DNA of 64,000 nucleotides from Parietaria judaica (lineage: Eukaryota; Streptophyta; Magnoliopsida; Rosales; Urticaceae), in assembly GCA_954871525.1 (NCBI GenBank), contig OX940869.1, positions 12,857,001 through 12,921,000 of the forward strand. Direction: 5' to 3'. Under the pieces are notes generated by a model. It ran no database searches, was not told the origin of the DNA, and worked only from the letters and a program-made list of their open reading frames with translations. Below, one piece after another: positions 24,281 to 34,546 of the stretch (position 1 is the first letter of the stretch; each line of letters opens with the position of its first letter). A program made the position numbers and the translations under genes.

Positions 24281-24570
24281 GTACTGAATAATACTTTTAA
24301 AGTTAATCTCGACAATTAAAATCTTTTTTTCTTCCGGACAAAGTTTTAATTCTCTAGTTTTGTATCCCTATTAGCACTTCCGTCAAAATATCCGTCCTCC
24401 ACCGATGCCCATGCCACATGTCACTAACATGGAGTGTGTTGCTATATCACCGAATAAGTCACAAAAACGTAACGTTTATTTGTTTATTTAGTGATAGAGA
24501 CTCAAAATCATAAAAAATAATAAAAATTATAAATTTGTCTCATGGGAATAAATTTGTTAGTTTCAATTCA
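24281..24570. other. Spacer
   Basis: AT-rich sequence; I see nothing in it. Confidence 0.5.
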
Positions 24571-24879
24571 ACTTTAGGGACTACATAGAAAGAAACAAAG
24601 GTCTTAAATAAGATCATGAGTTACTGGAGATGAAATTCCATGATACTTGTTTATAAATATATAATTATATATGTATACATACACAATAATAACTTGTGAA
24701 TTTGAATCATATATAGTACTACTACTATGTAAATCACATGCCTTGTTGTTCTATAGTAGTAGTCATTGTGTTGTGGTACTCCTTTTGGAGTTACTTTTTC
24801 CAATCTCCATTAGGCACGAAAAGTCGATTCCATTCCCTTTTGGGACCAAGAGCCCATCCTTGAATTGTAGGTGTCATTC

Positions 24880-24982
24880 CTTTTTTTTTTTTAAGGTAGC
24901 TTTGCTGTATGTGGGGATTGAACCTACAACTTTCACTTTAAAGTTAGTGTGGAATTACCACTAGGCTATCTTAGCAATCACG
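24880..24982 (-). mobile_element. tRNA-derived SINE, copy 1
   Basis: On the minus strand it reads GTAGCCTAGTGGTAA-like (A box, here with one change, ATAGCC), about 40 bases, then a B box (GGTTCAATCCC) and a 3' poly(A) seen as a T run at 24881-24892. It is flanked by ATTGTAGGTGTCATTC (24864-24879 and 24983-24998). Confidence 0.75.
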
Positions 24983-24998
24983 ATTGTAGGTGTCATTC

Positions 24999-25105
24999 TC
25001 CTTTTTTTTTTTTTTAAGGTAGCTTTGCTGTATGTGGAGATTGAACCCACAACTTTCACTTTGAAGTTAGTGTGGAATTACCACTAGGCTACCTTAGCAA
25101 TCACG
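24999..25105 (-). mobile_element. tRNA-derived SINE, copy 2
   Basis: Same layout: A box GTAGCCTAGTGGTAA, B box GGGTTCAATCTCC and a poly(A) tail. It is flanked by ATTGTAGGTGTCATTC (24983-24998 and 25106-25121), so it shares its left target copy with SINE copy 1. The source gene at 43552-43567 has one unoccupied copy, ATTGTTGGTGTCATTC-like. Confidence 0.75.
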
Positions 25106-25445
25106 ATTGTAGGTGTCATTCTGAAGTGCTAGTTGGAATCAAAGAAAGGCTGTACTGTGTATTGGCTGGCGAATTTTCGAGTATTGTAAATGAAATTATT
25201 TATATATACACTTTGAAATTCAGTGGTTTAGAGTTTGTAAATGAACCAATGTTTGAATTTTTCATTTGTCAGCTGTCTTATATTGGGTTTTTTCCCTTTT
25301 AAATAAATATAGTGTTCTGGGTCTTGCAGTAGACTCTGGCTGTGTAGAGATAGTTGCAAAGTCTGGATTAGATGTCTTTGCGCATAATATTGAAACAGTT
25401 GAAGAGCTCCAGAGTTCTTCAACTGTTGAAAATACCACGGGGTAG

Positions 25446-27860
25446 TATATTGCATGTTATACATCGTTGTTATTTGAAAATTCGATCACGTGGTCGAGCA
25501 GTAAAACGTCGTCTTCTTCTTCCAAGCTTGAGAAGTCAATGGCTCGCTGGCCCGTCACGAGCTCTAAGAGCATTATCCCGTACCCAAAAACATCAGTTCT
25601 TTCTGAGGATTTTCCAGTAGACAAGTACTCGGGCTCTATGTGACCCATCGTTCCGCAAACTTGGGTCGTGACGTTCGTCTTTCTCGAGTCCACCAGCTTT
25701 GCCAAACCAAAGTCTCCGACGACAGCTTCGAAGTCTTGATCGAGCAACACGTTCGCAACCTTAACGTTGCGGTGAATGATTTTAGGGTTGCAATGCTCAT
25801 GCAAGTACTCCAATCCACGGGCCGTTCCCAAAGCCACTTTTTTCCTCGTTGGCCAATCCAAAATTGGATCTCCGGGTTTTATCTCTGCGTAAGAGCACAT
25901 AATCAGGGAACTAATCTATTTACGGGTGCGAAACGCCGAAAACTATAAGCATATACGACAAAATAAGTACCTCGCAATTGATTCGCAACACTTAAATTCT
26001 GCATATACGGATAAACCAAAAGGCGTTCTGTCGGCGTCGTGCAGAAGCCAATGAGTCGTAGCAAATTTCTGTGAACTGCCACGCCAATCATCTCCACTTC
26101 GCGTTGAAAAGCTGCATCGCCGCTGGGACTTTCGTAATCGGATAAGCGTTTGACAGCAACTTTCGGGCTATCGGATAGAACCCCTTTATAGACTTTCCCG
26201 AAACCTCCCTGACCGAGAACGTTCTTTTCGCTGAAGTTCTCCGTGGCAAGTTGTAACTCCCTCCATGCGAATCTTTTTAGTTGACCAAATTCGATTCTCC
26301 GGTCAACCTCACCTGAGACCAAATTGCATGTTTGAAACACAAGAACCAAACTTCATAATAAGCGCAAATGATACAGTTACAAGCCCATATCTCCCGCCTT
26401 ATTTAAATATAACCAGAATACCCGCAACATCGACATAAACTTCACGCTTATAGCCTTTTCTTCTGTTCTTGCAAACAAAGTATAGCAATCCTCCGATGCA
26501 GAGAACGAAAACGAGGCCTCCAGCGATTCCAATGATTGTTCCGGTCGTTGGCTTATGCGACCCACCTGCCAAGTGTCGCAATTCTACGCATTTAGCTCAG
26601 TGGATTCAGATAAATTGGAATCCATAAATGTCTAATCCGATCAGAGATGAACCTGTATTGTCGATGTCGGTTGCACAAGGGTGGGGGTAATTTACACCAC
26701 AATTCAAATGGTATCCCATAAAACTAAAGCAACATACAGAGAAGTCCATGCTATTATAATTGGAGAATTTTACAAGAATTAATTAATTAAATTTGAAAGT
26801 CCTTACTTGAACTTTACGATTTGGAACAATTTTGCAGGAACTTGACCGTTGAGATTATTTGAATCTAGCTGACTGCACATTCAGAACAGGAAAATTCGTC
26901 AAAAGCTAAGCAAGATGCCTTGAGATATATATATACACGTTTTCGACCAAGTCCCTTAAACCATGAGAGCATCTAAGAGATATGATCACATACAGAGTTA
27001 TGAGGCTCTGAAGATTTGAAAATGACTTGGGGATTGTTCCCATCAAATTATTCTGACTCAAGATCCTGCTCGCAAAATCAAGAAAGTTTCGTCACGGAAA
27101 TGCACAAATTCATCGGATGGATGAATATCAAGAAAGCAGATGGTTAGCGTCTTATGATACCACTTAACAGAAACTGAAGCGTATTTAAATTGCCCAGGGA
27201 TGGTGGTATCGCACCGGATAAAGCGTTATTCTCCAAATTTAAGTTGGTCAAATTTTGAAGATTACCAAACTCTTTTGGAATTCCTCTGGTTATACCGTTT
27301 CCTTGCAACGACCTACATCAAACATTGAACGGGAAGAAGGGTCGTTATATGCACATAAGGATGATACACCAACGGAGAAGAGCATACATAATCATTCATA
27401 CTTACAGTGATTTAAGAGTCTTCAAGGCCTCAACTTGTGGGGACAGCGTCCCAGAGAAGCCCATATTCGGCAATGATCTACAACACAAACACAAAATTAA
27501 GGAGATCCGAAGCTAGAATACCAAACTGCCTTCGAAGCGAACGATAAAAGAATATCTTACACAGAAAGAACATTGTAATTGCGATTGCAGTTGACATTGG
27601 ACCAGGTGCACGGGTTGACTTGGTTGGGATTCTGATCCTTTAGCTGACTGCTCGTAGCATTCAGCAAAGTTTTCAATGCAATAAGCGCCGCCCCTGAACA
27701 CAGCTTAATTCGTCATACACAAACAACTGCGCCGAGCAATGAGCCTTTGCTTGCAAATCAAAAAGTGGCTTGACAATCAGACACTCGGTTGAAACCAAGC
27801 AACCGAAAACGAGAACTCCAAGGAGGAGGAGGAGGAGGAGGAGGAGAATTATTATTTTAC
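25446..27860 (-). pseudogene. LRR receptor-like kinase, SERK/NIK-related, truncated
   Basis: The minus-strand exons are: LRR N-terminal cap 27561-27693 (NPCTWSNVNCN), single or double 24-residue LRR exons 27406-27477, 27169-27312, 26994-27065 and 26807-26872, a Cys-pair exon at about 26656-26723 (NCGVNYPHPC), a transmembrane exon at about 26417-26570, and kinase exons 25971-26312 and about 25485-25884. Splice sites are intact. Homologues are plant LRR-II kinases. Four faults are visible. The signal-peptide ATG at about 27870 is out of frame with the hydrophobic stretch. The catalytic HRD reads HRN (AAC, 25766-25768). APE reads EPE (25634-25636). The gene ends after LLDHV, so the C-lobe is missing. 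It is fused to the lipoyl synthase fragment. Confidence 0.85.
27821..27846 (+). repeat. (GGA)n / (CTC)n microsatellite in the kinase signal peptide
   Basis: On the minus strand it encodes a run of Leu in the likely signal peptide. The start codon upstream is in another frame. Confidence 0.8.
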
Positions 27861-27897
27861 CATTAATGAAACTGTATTTCCCATCATCGAAGCTTAC

Positions 27898-30186
27898 TTA
27901 CACCGCACTCCATCCACTTTGCTTATGCACACCCCTTTCCTTCATTGCCCTTCTCACACTCTCAGCTTCTTCCCACCTTCCACTCGATCCATGTATGTTC
28001 GAGAGCGTTATGTAGTAACCGTCGTTTTCCGGGTTGCACTCGACGGCGCGCCTCGCCACTCTCTCTCCCATTACACTTTCCCCGTGTTTGATGCACGCGT
28101 TTAGCAACGATCCCCAAACCCCTCCGTCGGGAGTGACAGGCATCGATAGAACCAGCGCTTCTGCTTCTTGCAGACTTCCGGCCCGTCCTAGAAGATCCAC
28201 CATACAGGCGTAGTGCTTCAGATCCGGTTTCAAGCACTCGTCTTGCATCTTCGAAAACATAAGCTTCCCTTCTTCGACCATCCCCGAGTGGCTGCAGGCG
28301 GTGAGAAGAGAGAGGAAGGTGAGTTTGTTCGGTTTCACGTTCATTTCTTTAAACAAATCGATGGCGGATTCTGCTTCTCCATTGACTCCGTACCCCGAGA
28401 TCATAACGTTCCACGTAACGACATCTTTCTCCGCCATCGAGTCGAAGATTTTTCTCGATTGCTCGAGCTGCCCGCATTTTGCGTACATGTCGACTAGGGC
28501 TGTCCCGAGGGGTAGATTGATATCGAGCCCTCTTTCCTTGACATAGCGGTGGACATTTTCTCCTTTCTCCAACGACGCAAGACGGGAGCAAGCTGAAAGC
28601 ACAATCACAAGCGTCGCTGCGTTGGCTTTCACCTTCTCCAAAATCATCTCGTTGAATAAGGCAATTGCTTCAACAAAGTTTTCGCGGTGATTATGACACG
28701 ACATCATTGTGTTCCACGTGACCAAATCTTTTTCCCCGCTACAAAATATTCTCCGTGCCGATGATAAGTCACCGTTCTTGCCATACATATCTATGAGAGT
28801 ATTGGCGATAGAGATATTTCTGTCCATCGAACACTTTATGACGTGGCAATGAAGCGACCCGCCGAGACGTGTTGCTCCCAGCTTGCAGCACGAAGAAATC
28901 GCAGACGCTAAGCTCTCTGAACTAGCTTCTATACGTTTACTTTGCATCGTTCTGAATAGGTGTAAGCACTTTGCACCATCTCCGGCCTTATGATATCCGG
29001 AAATCATAGTACTGCACGACGCTCCGGTCAGTCGATGCATTCCACTGAACAGTTTCTCAGCAAGTCTCAACTGTCCGAACTTTACGTACATGATCAACAA
29101 CGCATTACTAACCATCTCGCCGGAATAATAAAAACACCTCATGATCAAACCATGAAAGACTTTTCCGGCTTTGACGAGCATGGAATTGCCAAAACCACAG
29201 AGCATGCAGCTGATTACCTTTTCGTCTGGAAATGACCCGGAAAACTGCATTTCCTGAAACAAACTCACGCATCGGAACATCAAGCCAAACCTTGAATAGA
29301 CGGTGATAACCGACATCCACGAAACAAGATCTTTTTCTGTCATTTCTGCGAAGGACGAGTACGCTTCAGTAGGGTTTCCACACTTAGAATACATGGACAA
29401 AATCGAAGACTTGACCTCTTCTAAAGACCCGATTCCGTTCTTGACTGATAAACCGTGCAACAAACGACCTTCCGTTAAAGCACTGAGATTTCCACAAGCG
29501 TGAAACCCGACTTGCAGCGTCCTGAAATTGGGCCCATTACCATCACAGCCCGCCCTATGCATCTCGCAGAGACACTCCAGCGCCTTTTTGCTCTCGCCAT
29601 TTTGAACATACCCGACGACGAGTGTCGTCCAAGCAACCACGTCTCTCACAGTAACATATTCAAACATATCACGTGCGTCTCTCACCCGCCCGCATTTGCA
29701 GTACATGTACACGAAAGAAGACACAACGGCAGAGTCCGAGCAAAACCCGAGTTTCAAAGCTATCCCGTGAACGCTCCTCCCGAAGTACAGCGAAGAAACG
29801 TCCGCACACGCCACAATAGCCATGGGAAGAGTGAACTTGTCCGGAGCAAAACCCGAGGCTCGCATCTGGAGAAAAAAACCGAGGGCTTCCTCGAGATGGG
29901 CATTGGAGAAGTGGGCTTTGATGAGGGAGTTCCAGAGGAAGGTGTCTTTGGGGTGAACTGAGTGAAAAACTCGAGCGGAGAAGGCGGGTTTGGCGAGAGC
30001 AGCGTACTGGGCGATGAGCTTGGAGGCGATGAAGGCGTTGCCGGAGTTGCCTGAAGTAAGGACGAGGGCATGAGTTTGTTGGAGATTTGAGGTTTCTTGG
30101 GATGCAAGGAAGAGAGAGAGTCGTTGTATGATGTGATTAGGAGGTGAGAGAGATCGCTGGGAAGCTCTGAGAGGCAACATCGCCAA
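27898..30186 (-). CDS. PLS-class pentatricopeptide repeat protein, E subgroup (762 aa)
   Basis: This intronless ORF encodes tandem P, L and S repeats from about residue 40 to residue 690. Typical signatures recur: ALVDMYAKCGQLEQSRKIFD, VTWNVMISGYGVNGEAESAI and FLSLLTACSHSGMVEEG. An E-type end follows (YYITLSNIHGSSGRWEEAE) and the protein stops at SGWSAV, so there is no DYW deaminase domain. PPR proteins of this class bind organelle RNA and usually support C-to-U editing. The Arg/Ser-rich N terminus would fit import into mitochondria or plastids. The start is the first ATG of an open frame. The gene ends 37 bp from the kinase pseudogene leader on the same strand. I cannot assign a target RNA. 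Confidence 0.93.
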   Translation of the reverse strand: MAMLPLRASQRSLSPPNHIIQRLSLFLASQETSNLQQTHALVLTSGNSGNAFIASKLIAQYAALAKPAFSARVFHSVHPKDTFLWNSLIKAHFSNAHLEEALGFFLQMRASGFAPDKFTLPMAIVACADVSSLYFGRSVHGIALKLGFCSDSAVVSSFVYMYCKCGRVRDARDMFEYVTVRDVVAWTTLVVGYVQNGESKKALECLCEMHRAGCDGNGPNFRTLQVGFHACGNLSALTEGRLLHGLSVKNGIGSLEEVKSSILSMYSKCGNPTEAYSSFAEMTEKDLVSWMSVITVYSRFGLMFRCVSLFQEMQFSGSFPDEKVISCMLCGFGNSMLVKAGKVFHGLIMRCFYYSGEMVSNALLIMYVKFGQLRLAEKLFSGMHRLTGASCSTMISGYHKAGDGAKCLHLFRTMQSKRIEASSESLASAISSCCKLGATRLGGSLHCHVIKCSMDRNISIANTLIDMYGKNGDLSSARRIFCSGEKDLVTWNTMMSCHNHRENFVEAIALFNEMILEKVKANAATLVIVLSACSRLASLEKGENVHRYVKERGLDINLPLGTALVDMYAKCGQLEQSRKIFDSMAEKDVVTWNVMISGYGVNGEAESAIDLFKEMNVKPNKLTFLSLLTACSHSGMVEEGKLMFSKMQDECLKPDLKHYACMVDLLGRAGSLQEAEALVLSMPVTPDGGVWGSLLNACIKHGESVMGERVARRAVECNPENDGYYITLSNIHGSSGRWEEAESVRRAMKERGVHKQSGWSAV

Positions 30187-30920
30187 GTCAAGTGAGCATC
30201 ACTGTGATCCTGTAGTGCAACAATATAATATGGTCGGATAAAGAGAGAAATGATGTCGAGAATTACACACATCAGCATTGTTTATTATTATTATTATTAT
30301 TATTATTTTTCATCAAAGCCCAAAACTTTTGAGAGAATGGCCAAGCAAGTTGCTGTGTCATCTTCATTTGCAAGTACAAAATATCAAATGTGGTGATTTT
30401 CTTATATTTGATCCAGCAATACAGTCATAAATTAAAGAGTGTCATAAGTTATGACTCTGTCTGGCGAGTCAATAAAAATGTCAACATTCTTGGACGATTA
30501 ATGACCTGTGAGAATAGAGAGACACGCCATAAATTCAAATAAAAATTCAAAAACAAAATCAAATCAAATCTTCAATAAAATAGAACTTAAATACATTTAT
30601 CATTAAAAAAATTTAAATCTATGTTACTGAAAGTAGTACAAGTTAAGTAGATTTGTCTATAATTTATACACATTTCAGCGAACAGTTTACGTGCAACACT
30701 CTAGAAGAAAGCGCACCTTTCCGATAAACGACACTCTTTTTCCAATTCACCATCAGACACAACTCGTTGACTTGATTGGGCTCGCCAACATCCACTTCCT
30801 CCACTTCACCCACCCAAGATCGCACCTTTCTTCCATGGCTATTACCTATATATCAATTAAGAATTAACATTTTCAATATTAATTCAAACAATTTTTTTTA
30901 CAAAATTTAAATAAAAATAA
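30187..30920. other. Intergenic region upstream of the PPR gene
   Basis: It contains an (ATT)n run at about 30281-30306. I see no clear TATA box and nothing else that I can name. Confidence 0.5.
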
Positions 30921-31361
30921 ATGAATAGAAAACGAAAAAGAAGCTTTTCTCATCATAGATTTGCTGTACCAGAAATAAAGAAGAGAGAGAGTGATTCTTC
31001 CTCTTCTTCTCTCACTGGTTGGGACCCAGCTAACCCTTGTAGCTTTACAGAGAGACCCTTTTGGCTTTTGCTCTTCAATTCGCTCACCGATTCTATCCTT
31101 CGCAATTCATTCACCTTCCTCTTCGCTTTACTGGTTTTGCTCTTCGATTCCACACTTGCGAATCTCAAAGTGAGCTTCTTTAGCTTGGATGATAAGATGC
31201 TCTATTTCTTTTCACGATTCGAAAGTAATTAGACCAAGATTCTAAATGTATACGTACTGGGTTGTTCGGGTTGCTCTTTGAATGTCTTTTTGCTAGTTTG
31301 TTCCAACAATTTTGTTGGAAACTTGAGTTTAGGAATGGAGTTTCGGAGTGTAAAGATAAGC

Positions 31362-32063
31362 CTAGGGGTGCAAATAAAACCCGGAAATGCGTTTTAAATC
31401 GCATCCGGACCGGAACCGTATTTTTAAAAAACCGGAACCGGTTTATTAAAAAAACCGCATCCAGATTAAACCGGTTCCGGGTACCGAATTTAGATAATAA
31501 AAAACCCGGAACCCGCATAGTAGCTTACTAAAACCCGCTTATGAAATATATACATAAAAATATTTAGAATTTTCTTTAAAAAACATACATATTGAATTTC
31601 TATCAAGATAAATATTCATTTATTTGTTTCTCATCCAACTCCAAACTAATGTTGTAGGTTAATCATTTGTTTCTTCTAGTCCAAATTGATATCATTTTTT
31701 TTTCTCACAATACTAATAGTATGATATTAGGTTTACATGTATTTATTATGTTAATTACTTATTAGTTTTTGTAAGTATATATGTTATGTTTATGATATAG
31801 TTTGATTTTTTTTTAATTTTGGCTATAATTACTTCAAGTTTTTTTATTAATATAAAATTTAGGTTCAAATCCGTATTATAACCCGGAACCTTAAAATCGA
31901 AAACGGATAAAAATTCGGATCCGGGTTTAAAAACCGGTTTTTTTATTATTTTAAAACCGGGTTTTAACCCGGATCCGGAATTTTGGGTTTTTATGTAAAA
32001 ATATCCGGATCCGGGTAGCGGGTATGGCAAAAAATCCGGGTACCCGTTCCGCTTGCACCCCTA
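31362..32063. mobile_element. hAT-like MITE, TAGGGGTGCAA family (702 bp)
   Basis: The ends are TAGGGGTGCAA (31363) and TTGCACCCCTA (to 32063). AGATAAGC flanks both sides (31354-31361 and 32064-32071), with one extra C at the left junction. Subterminal regions are full of CCGGAACC / GGATCCGG motifs. No coding capacity. Confidence 0.8.
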
Positions 32064-32397
32064 AGATAAGCGATTCTTTCGCTTGAGGGCTATGGTCAAC
32101 GTTGACAAGTTAGGAAGGGCTCTGCCAACCGAGGTTTAAAATGTCGCTTGCCGAAGCCGTTTTACATTTTTCATTTTACGGATTTATCGTTTGCCAATGG
32201 GTATACCGATTGCCAAATCAAAAAAAAAAAAGGCATGCCGCATGCTGAATATACCACACTTTTTTCATGGGCATACCGCATGCCGATGGGGTTTTCGACG
32301 GATATTCTAGAAAAAAATATTTGAGTATTTAAGCAAGATATTTATATAGGTTCAAAACTACACAAGATATTTATCCACAAAAGTAATCATCTGAACG

Positions 32398-32432
<35 letters not shown>

Positions 32433-32689
32433 TTCAATTTTTTGGAAAAAATATTTAAACTACCATACTAAATTTTGAAAATAAAATGATATAAAAATGC
32501 GGATAAACTAACGGAAAGGCTTTTTCTTTTCCCGTCTCAACCATTATCCGTGTAAGGTCGCCAATTTTTTCTATTCCACAAAAGTAATCATCTGAACGAA
32601 CATGCTCTATGTAATTTTGAAGTTGACCTTTTAGCCAAACACGATCCGGAACTAAACTCTAAGCGAGCTTCCTTGATATTTCGCCCCTA
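32064..32689. other. Intergenic, AT-rich
   Basis: It contains a (TA)n tract (about 32400-32431). The following 'acttcaattttttggaaaaaatatttaaactacca' recurs at 42081-42116 beyond the LTR element. No gene seen. Confidence 0.5.
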
Positions 32690-32900
32690 CTGATGTTAAT
32701 GACTTTTAACGCAAAAAATAGATGTTAGTGATTTATCTGCAAGAATTTAGTGACTTTGATGATTTTCGCCGCAAAAAAATAAACGTTAGTGACTTATCTG
32801 CAAACAATTGATGACGTTAATGACTTTTGCTGCAAAAAATAGACGGTAGTGATTTATTTGCAAGAATTTAGTCACTTCGATGATTTTCGCCGCAAATTTC
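32690..32900. repeat. Tandem repeat, period about 120 bp
   Basis: The unit with 'gttaatgacttttnncgcaaaaaatagangntagtgattta' is followed by 'gatgattttcgccgcaaa' and occurs about 1.7 times. The second unit is cut by the LTR element at 32900. Confidence 0.7.
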
Positions 32901-33682
32901 TGTAGAGGGCGATTTTCACCGCCCTTTTCTAGTCACAAAGATAATCACCAAATAACAAATAAACTACAGCAATTGATGAATATCTCTGTTTTATTATATT
33001 TTCCGAAATGAGCTCGGTTTCTTTCGTTGAATAGCTGGACAGATGAAGGATCATGAGCCTAAAGTTTTCTCAGTTTCCTTAGCCTTTTCTATTACAAGAA
33101 TTCCTCTTTCTCTTTCCGGGCTTTTTTCTCTATTTTTCCCCACCTTTACAAATGAGGTTTATCTTGCCTTTTATAGAGTTTACAATGCCTTCCCCTCGCA
33201 TCTTTCCCGCCTTTTTTTTTGCCTCTTTAATCATTCGCTTTCTGGCATGATTTGAGGGCAGCATGGTTAATCCATGCTTTATGTCACTTCCGAGCAGGCT
33301 GCCGTTATGGGTAGGTGCGCCTCATTAAATGCGCATCTCGTCAGCCGTCATTCGGCCCTGCAAGCCTCGTCGTTGGTGTTCTCATCGAGTGAGTAGGTCG
33401 GCTTCACTAAATGCACATCTTGTTAATGGTCATTCGGCCCTGCACAATCATCATGACGAAAATTCCTCGTCGAGTGCGATGGGACGCTTCATCGCAGCTT
33501 GCTTTCATGTGGCTGCGTCTCCTCGCGGATGAGCCTCCTCGGGGGTATTCTTCCTCGGGGATGTTCCTCCTCGGGGATAATCCCCCTCGGGTGATGGACT
33601 TCCTCGCCTCCCCTCATGTCGTTTATGGACAAAACGACACGAGTTGTGTTGAGGATGAATTTGACCAAATCCGACCTTAACA
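32901..33682 (-). repeat. LTR (3' LTR in the minus direction)
   Basis: It is 782 bp and differs from the partner LTR at roughly 15 positions by eye, which suggests a recent insertion. Confidence 0.92.
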
Positions 33683-33698
33683 GTTAGTCCCCCATTTT
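33683..33698 (-). other. Polypurine tract
   Basis: AAAATGGGGGACTAAC on the minus strand directly precedes TGTTAAGG of the 3' LTR. Confidence 0.75.
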
Positions 33699-34546
33699 AT
33701 CAAGTGTATACACTTGGTAAAATAAAGTATAACTGTTTCGGAGATCGGCTCTAGCCGACATTAGTTGGTTCCCGGTCGGTGATTGCTTTTTCGGCTCCTC
33801 GTGTGGTTATATTGCTAAACTACTTCCTTTCCTCGCCAGGCATCCTTTGCTTCCCTCCTTGTTGCGAGCCGGGTCCCTTGTCCGCGAGGGCTACTGTGAC
33901 CTAAACGTCGTTGGCGTTTTTATCGAGAACCCTCTTCGCTTACCTAAATTCTGTAAAATACCGAAATGTACGCCTCGAAGGCAAAAGGTGTAAACGTAAG
34001 CATGTACTTTGTAAGTATAAAAATATGACTTTCCCGACGAAACTCCTAGCGATGAAGATTTCTCAATGACGCTGAACGAGGAGTTTTCGCGAAGATCCTC
34101 GTTAACGATCGAGGAGGCCCGACTCTCTTGCTTCTCCGACCGTTGCCTGGTTCTGGGCCCCACCTTGGTTTGCTTTCCCAAAACTTGTCAGCCTCGAATC
34201 TTTCGCACATCCCTTCAGCATTGAATGCCCACCCACTTTCGCATTCGAGTACTTGCGGGGATTTATAACGGGCCCTTGATACGATCCGTTGATGAGTTAG
34301 CAAGCTTTGAATTTGGGCCTTCAGATCAAGACGTGCCTATCCATTCTTCTTCCCTTTCTATAAATTCGAAGTTCATACCCACTTTTCCAGACATTTTTCG
34401 TATTTTCAAGAACTCTCTCTAAGCTTCTTCTCCGTTGTTACCCTTATTCCCTCGTCTTCAAGCTTCTTCCCTCTTCTCCCTTAGACGCTTCGATGGCTCC
34501 TTCCCGCTCCGGTCCGGTCTTTATGACCTGAAGCCTTCCCTCCGTC
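33699..34546. other. Noncoding region of the LTR element next to the antisense ORF
   Basis: On the plus strand it would be the leader of the antisense ORF. A TATA-like 'ctataaattcg' lies at about 34358. I see no other ORF with support. Confidence 0.4.

Larger units (their letters stand above)
24571..25416 (+). pseudogene. Duplicated lipoyl synthase fragment (intron 2 and part of exon 3)
   Basis: It aligns with 43366-43866 of the intact gene: 'gggactacatagaaagaaa', the 'tactactactatgtaaatcacatgccttg' stretch, 'ctgaagtgctagttggaatc' and then the acceptor and exon 3 start. In the copy the first 16 bases or so of exon 3 are missing (cag joins directly to tagactctgg). The homology stops at 25416. 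It carries about 110 bp not found in the source (24755-24863) and two SINEs. It is a dead fragment. Confidence 0.9.

Noticed and set aside
24880..25105. Possible tRNA genes on the minus strand
   Set aside because: A and B boxes are present, but the sequence does not fold as a tRNA and ends in poly(A), so SINE is the better call.
29500..29961. 153-codon plus-strand ORF
   Set aside because: Shadow of the PPR gene.
30921..31232. 103-codon plus-strand ORF starting MNRKRKRSF
   Set aside because: Ser/Phe/Leu-rich with no recognisable family, no splice partner and a repeat right after it. It may be an old 5' UTR, but I cannot support a gene.
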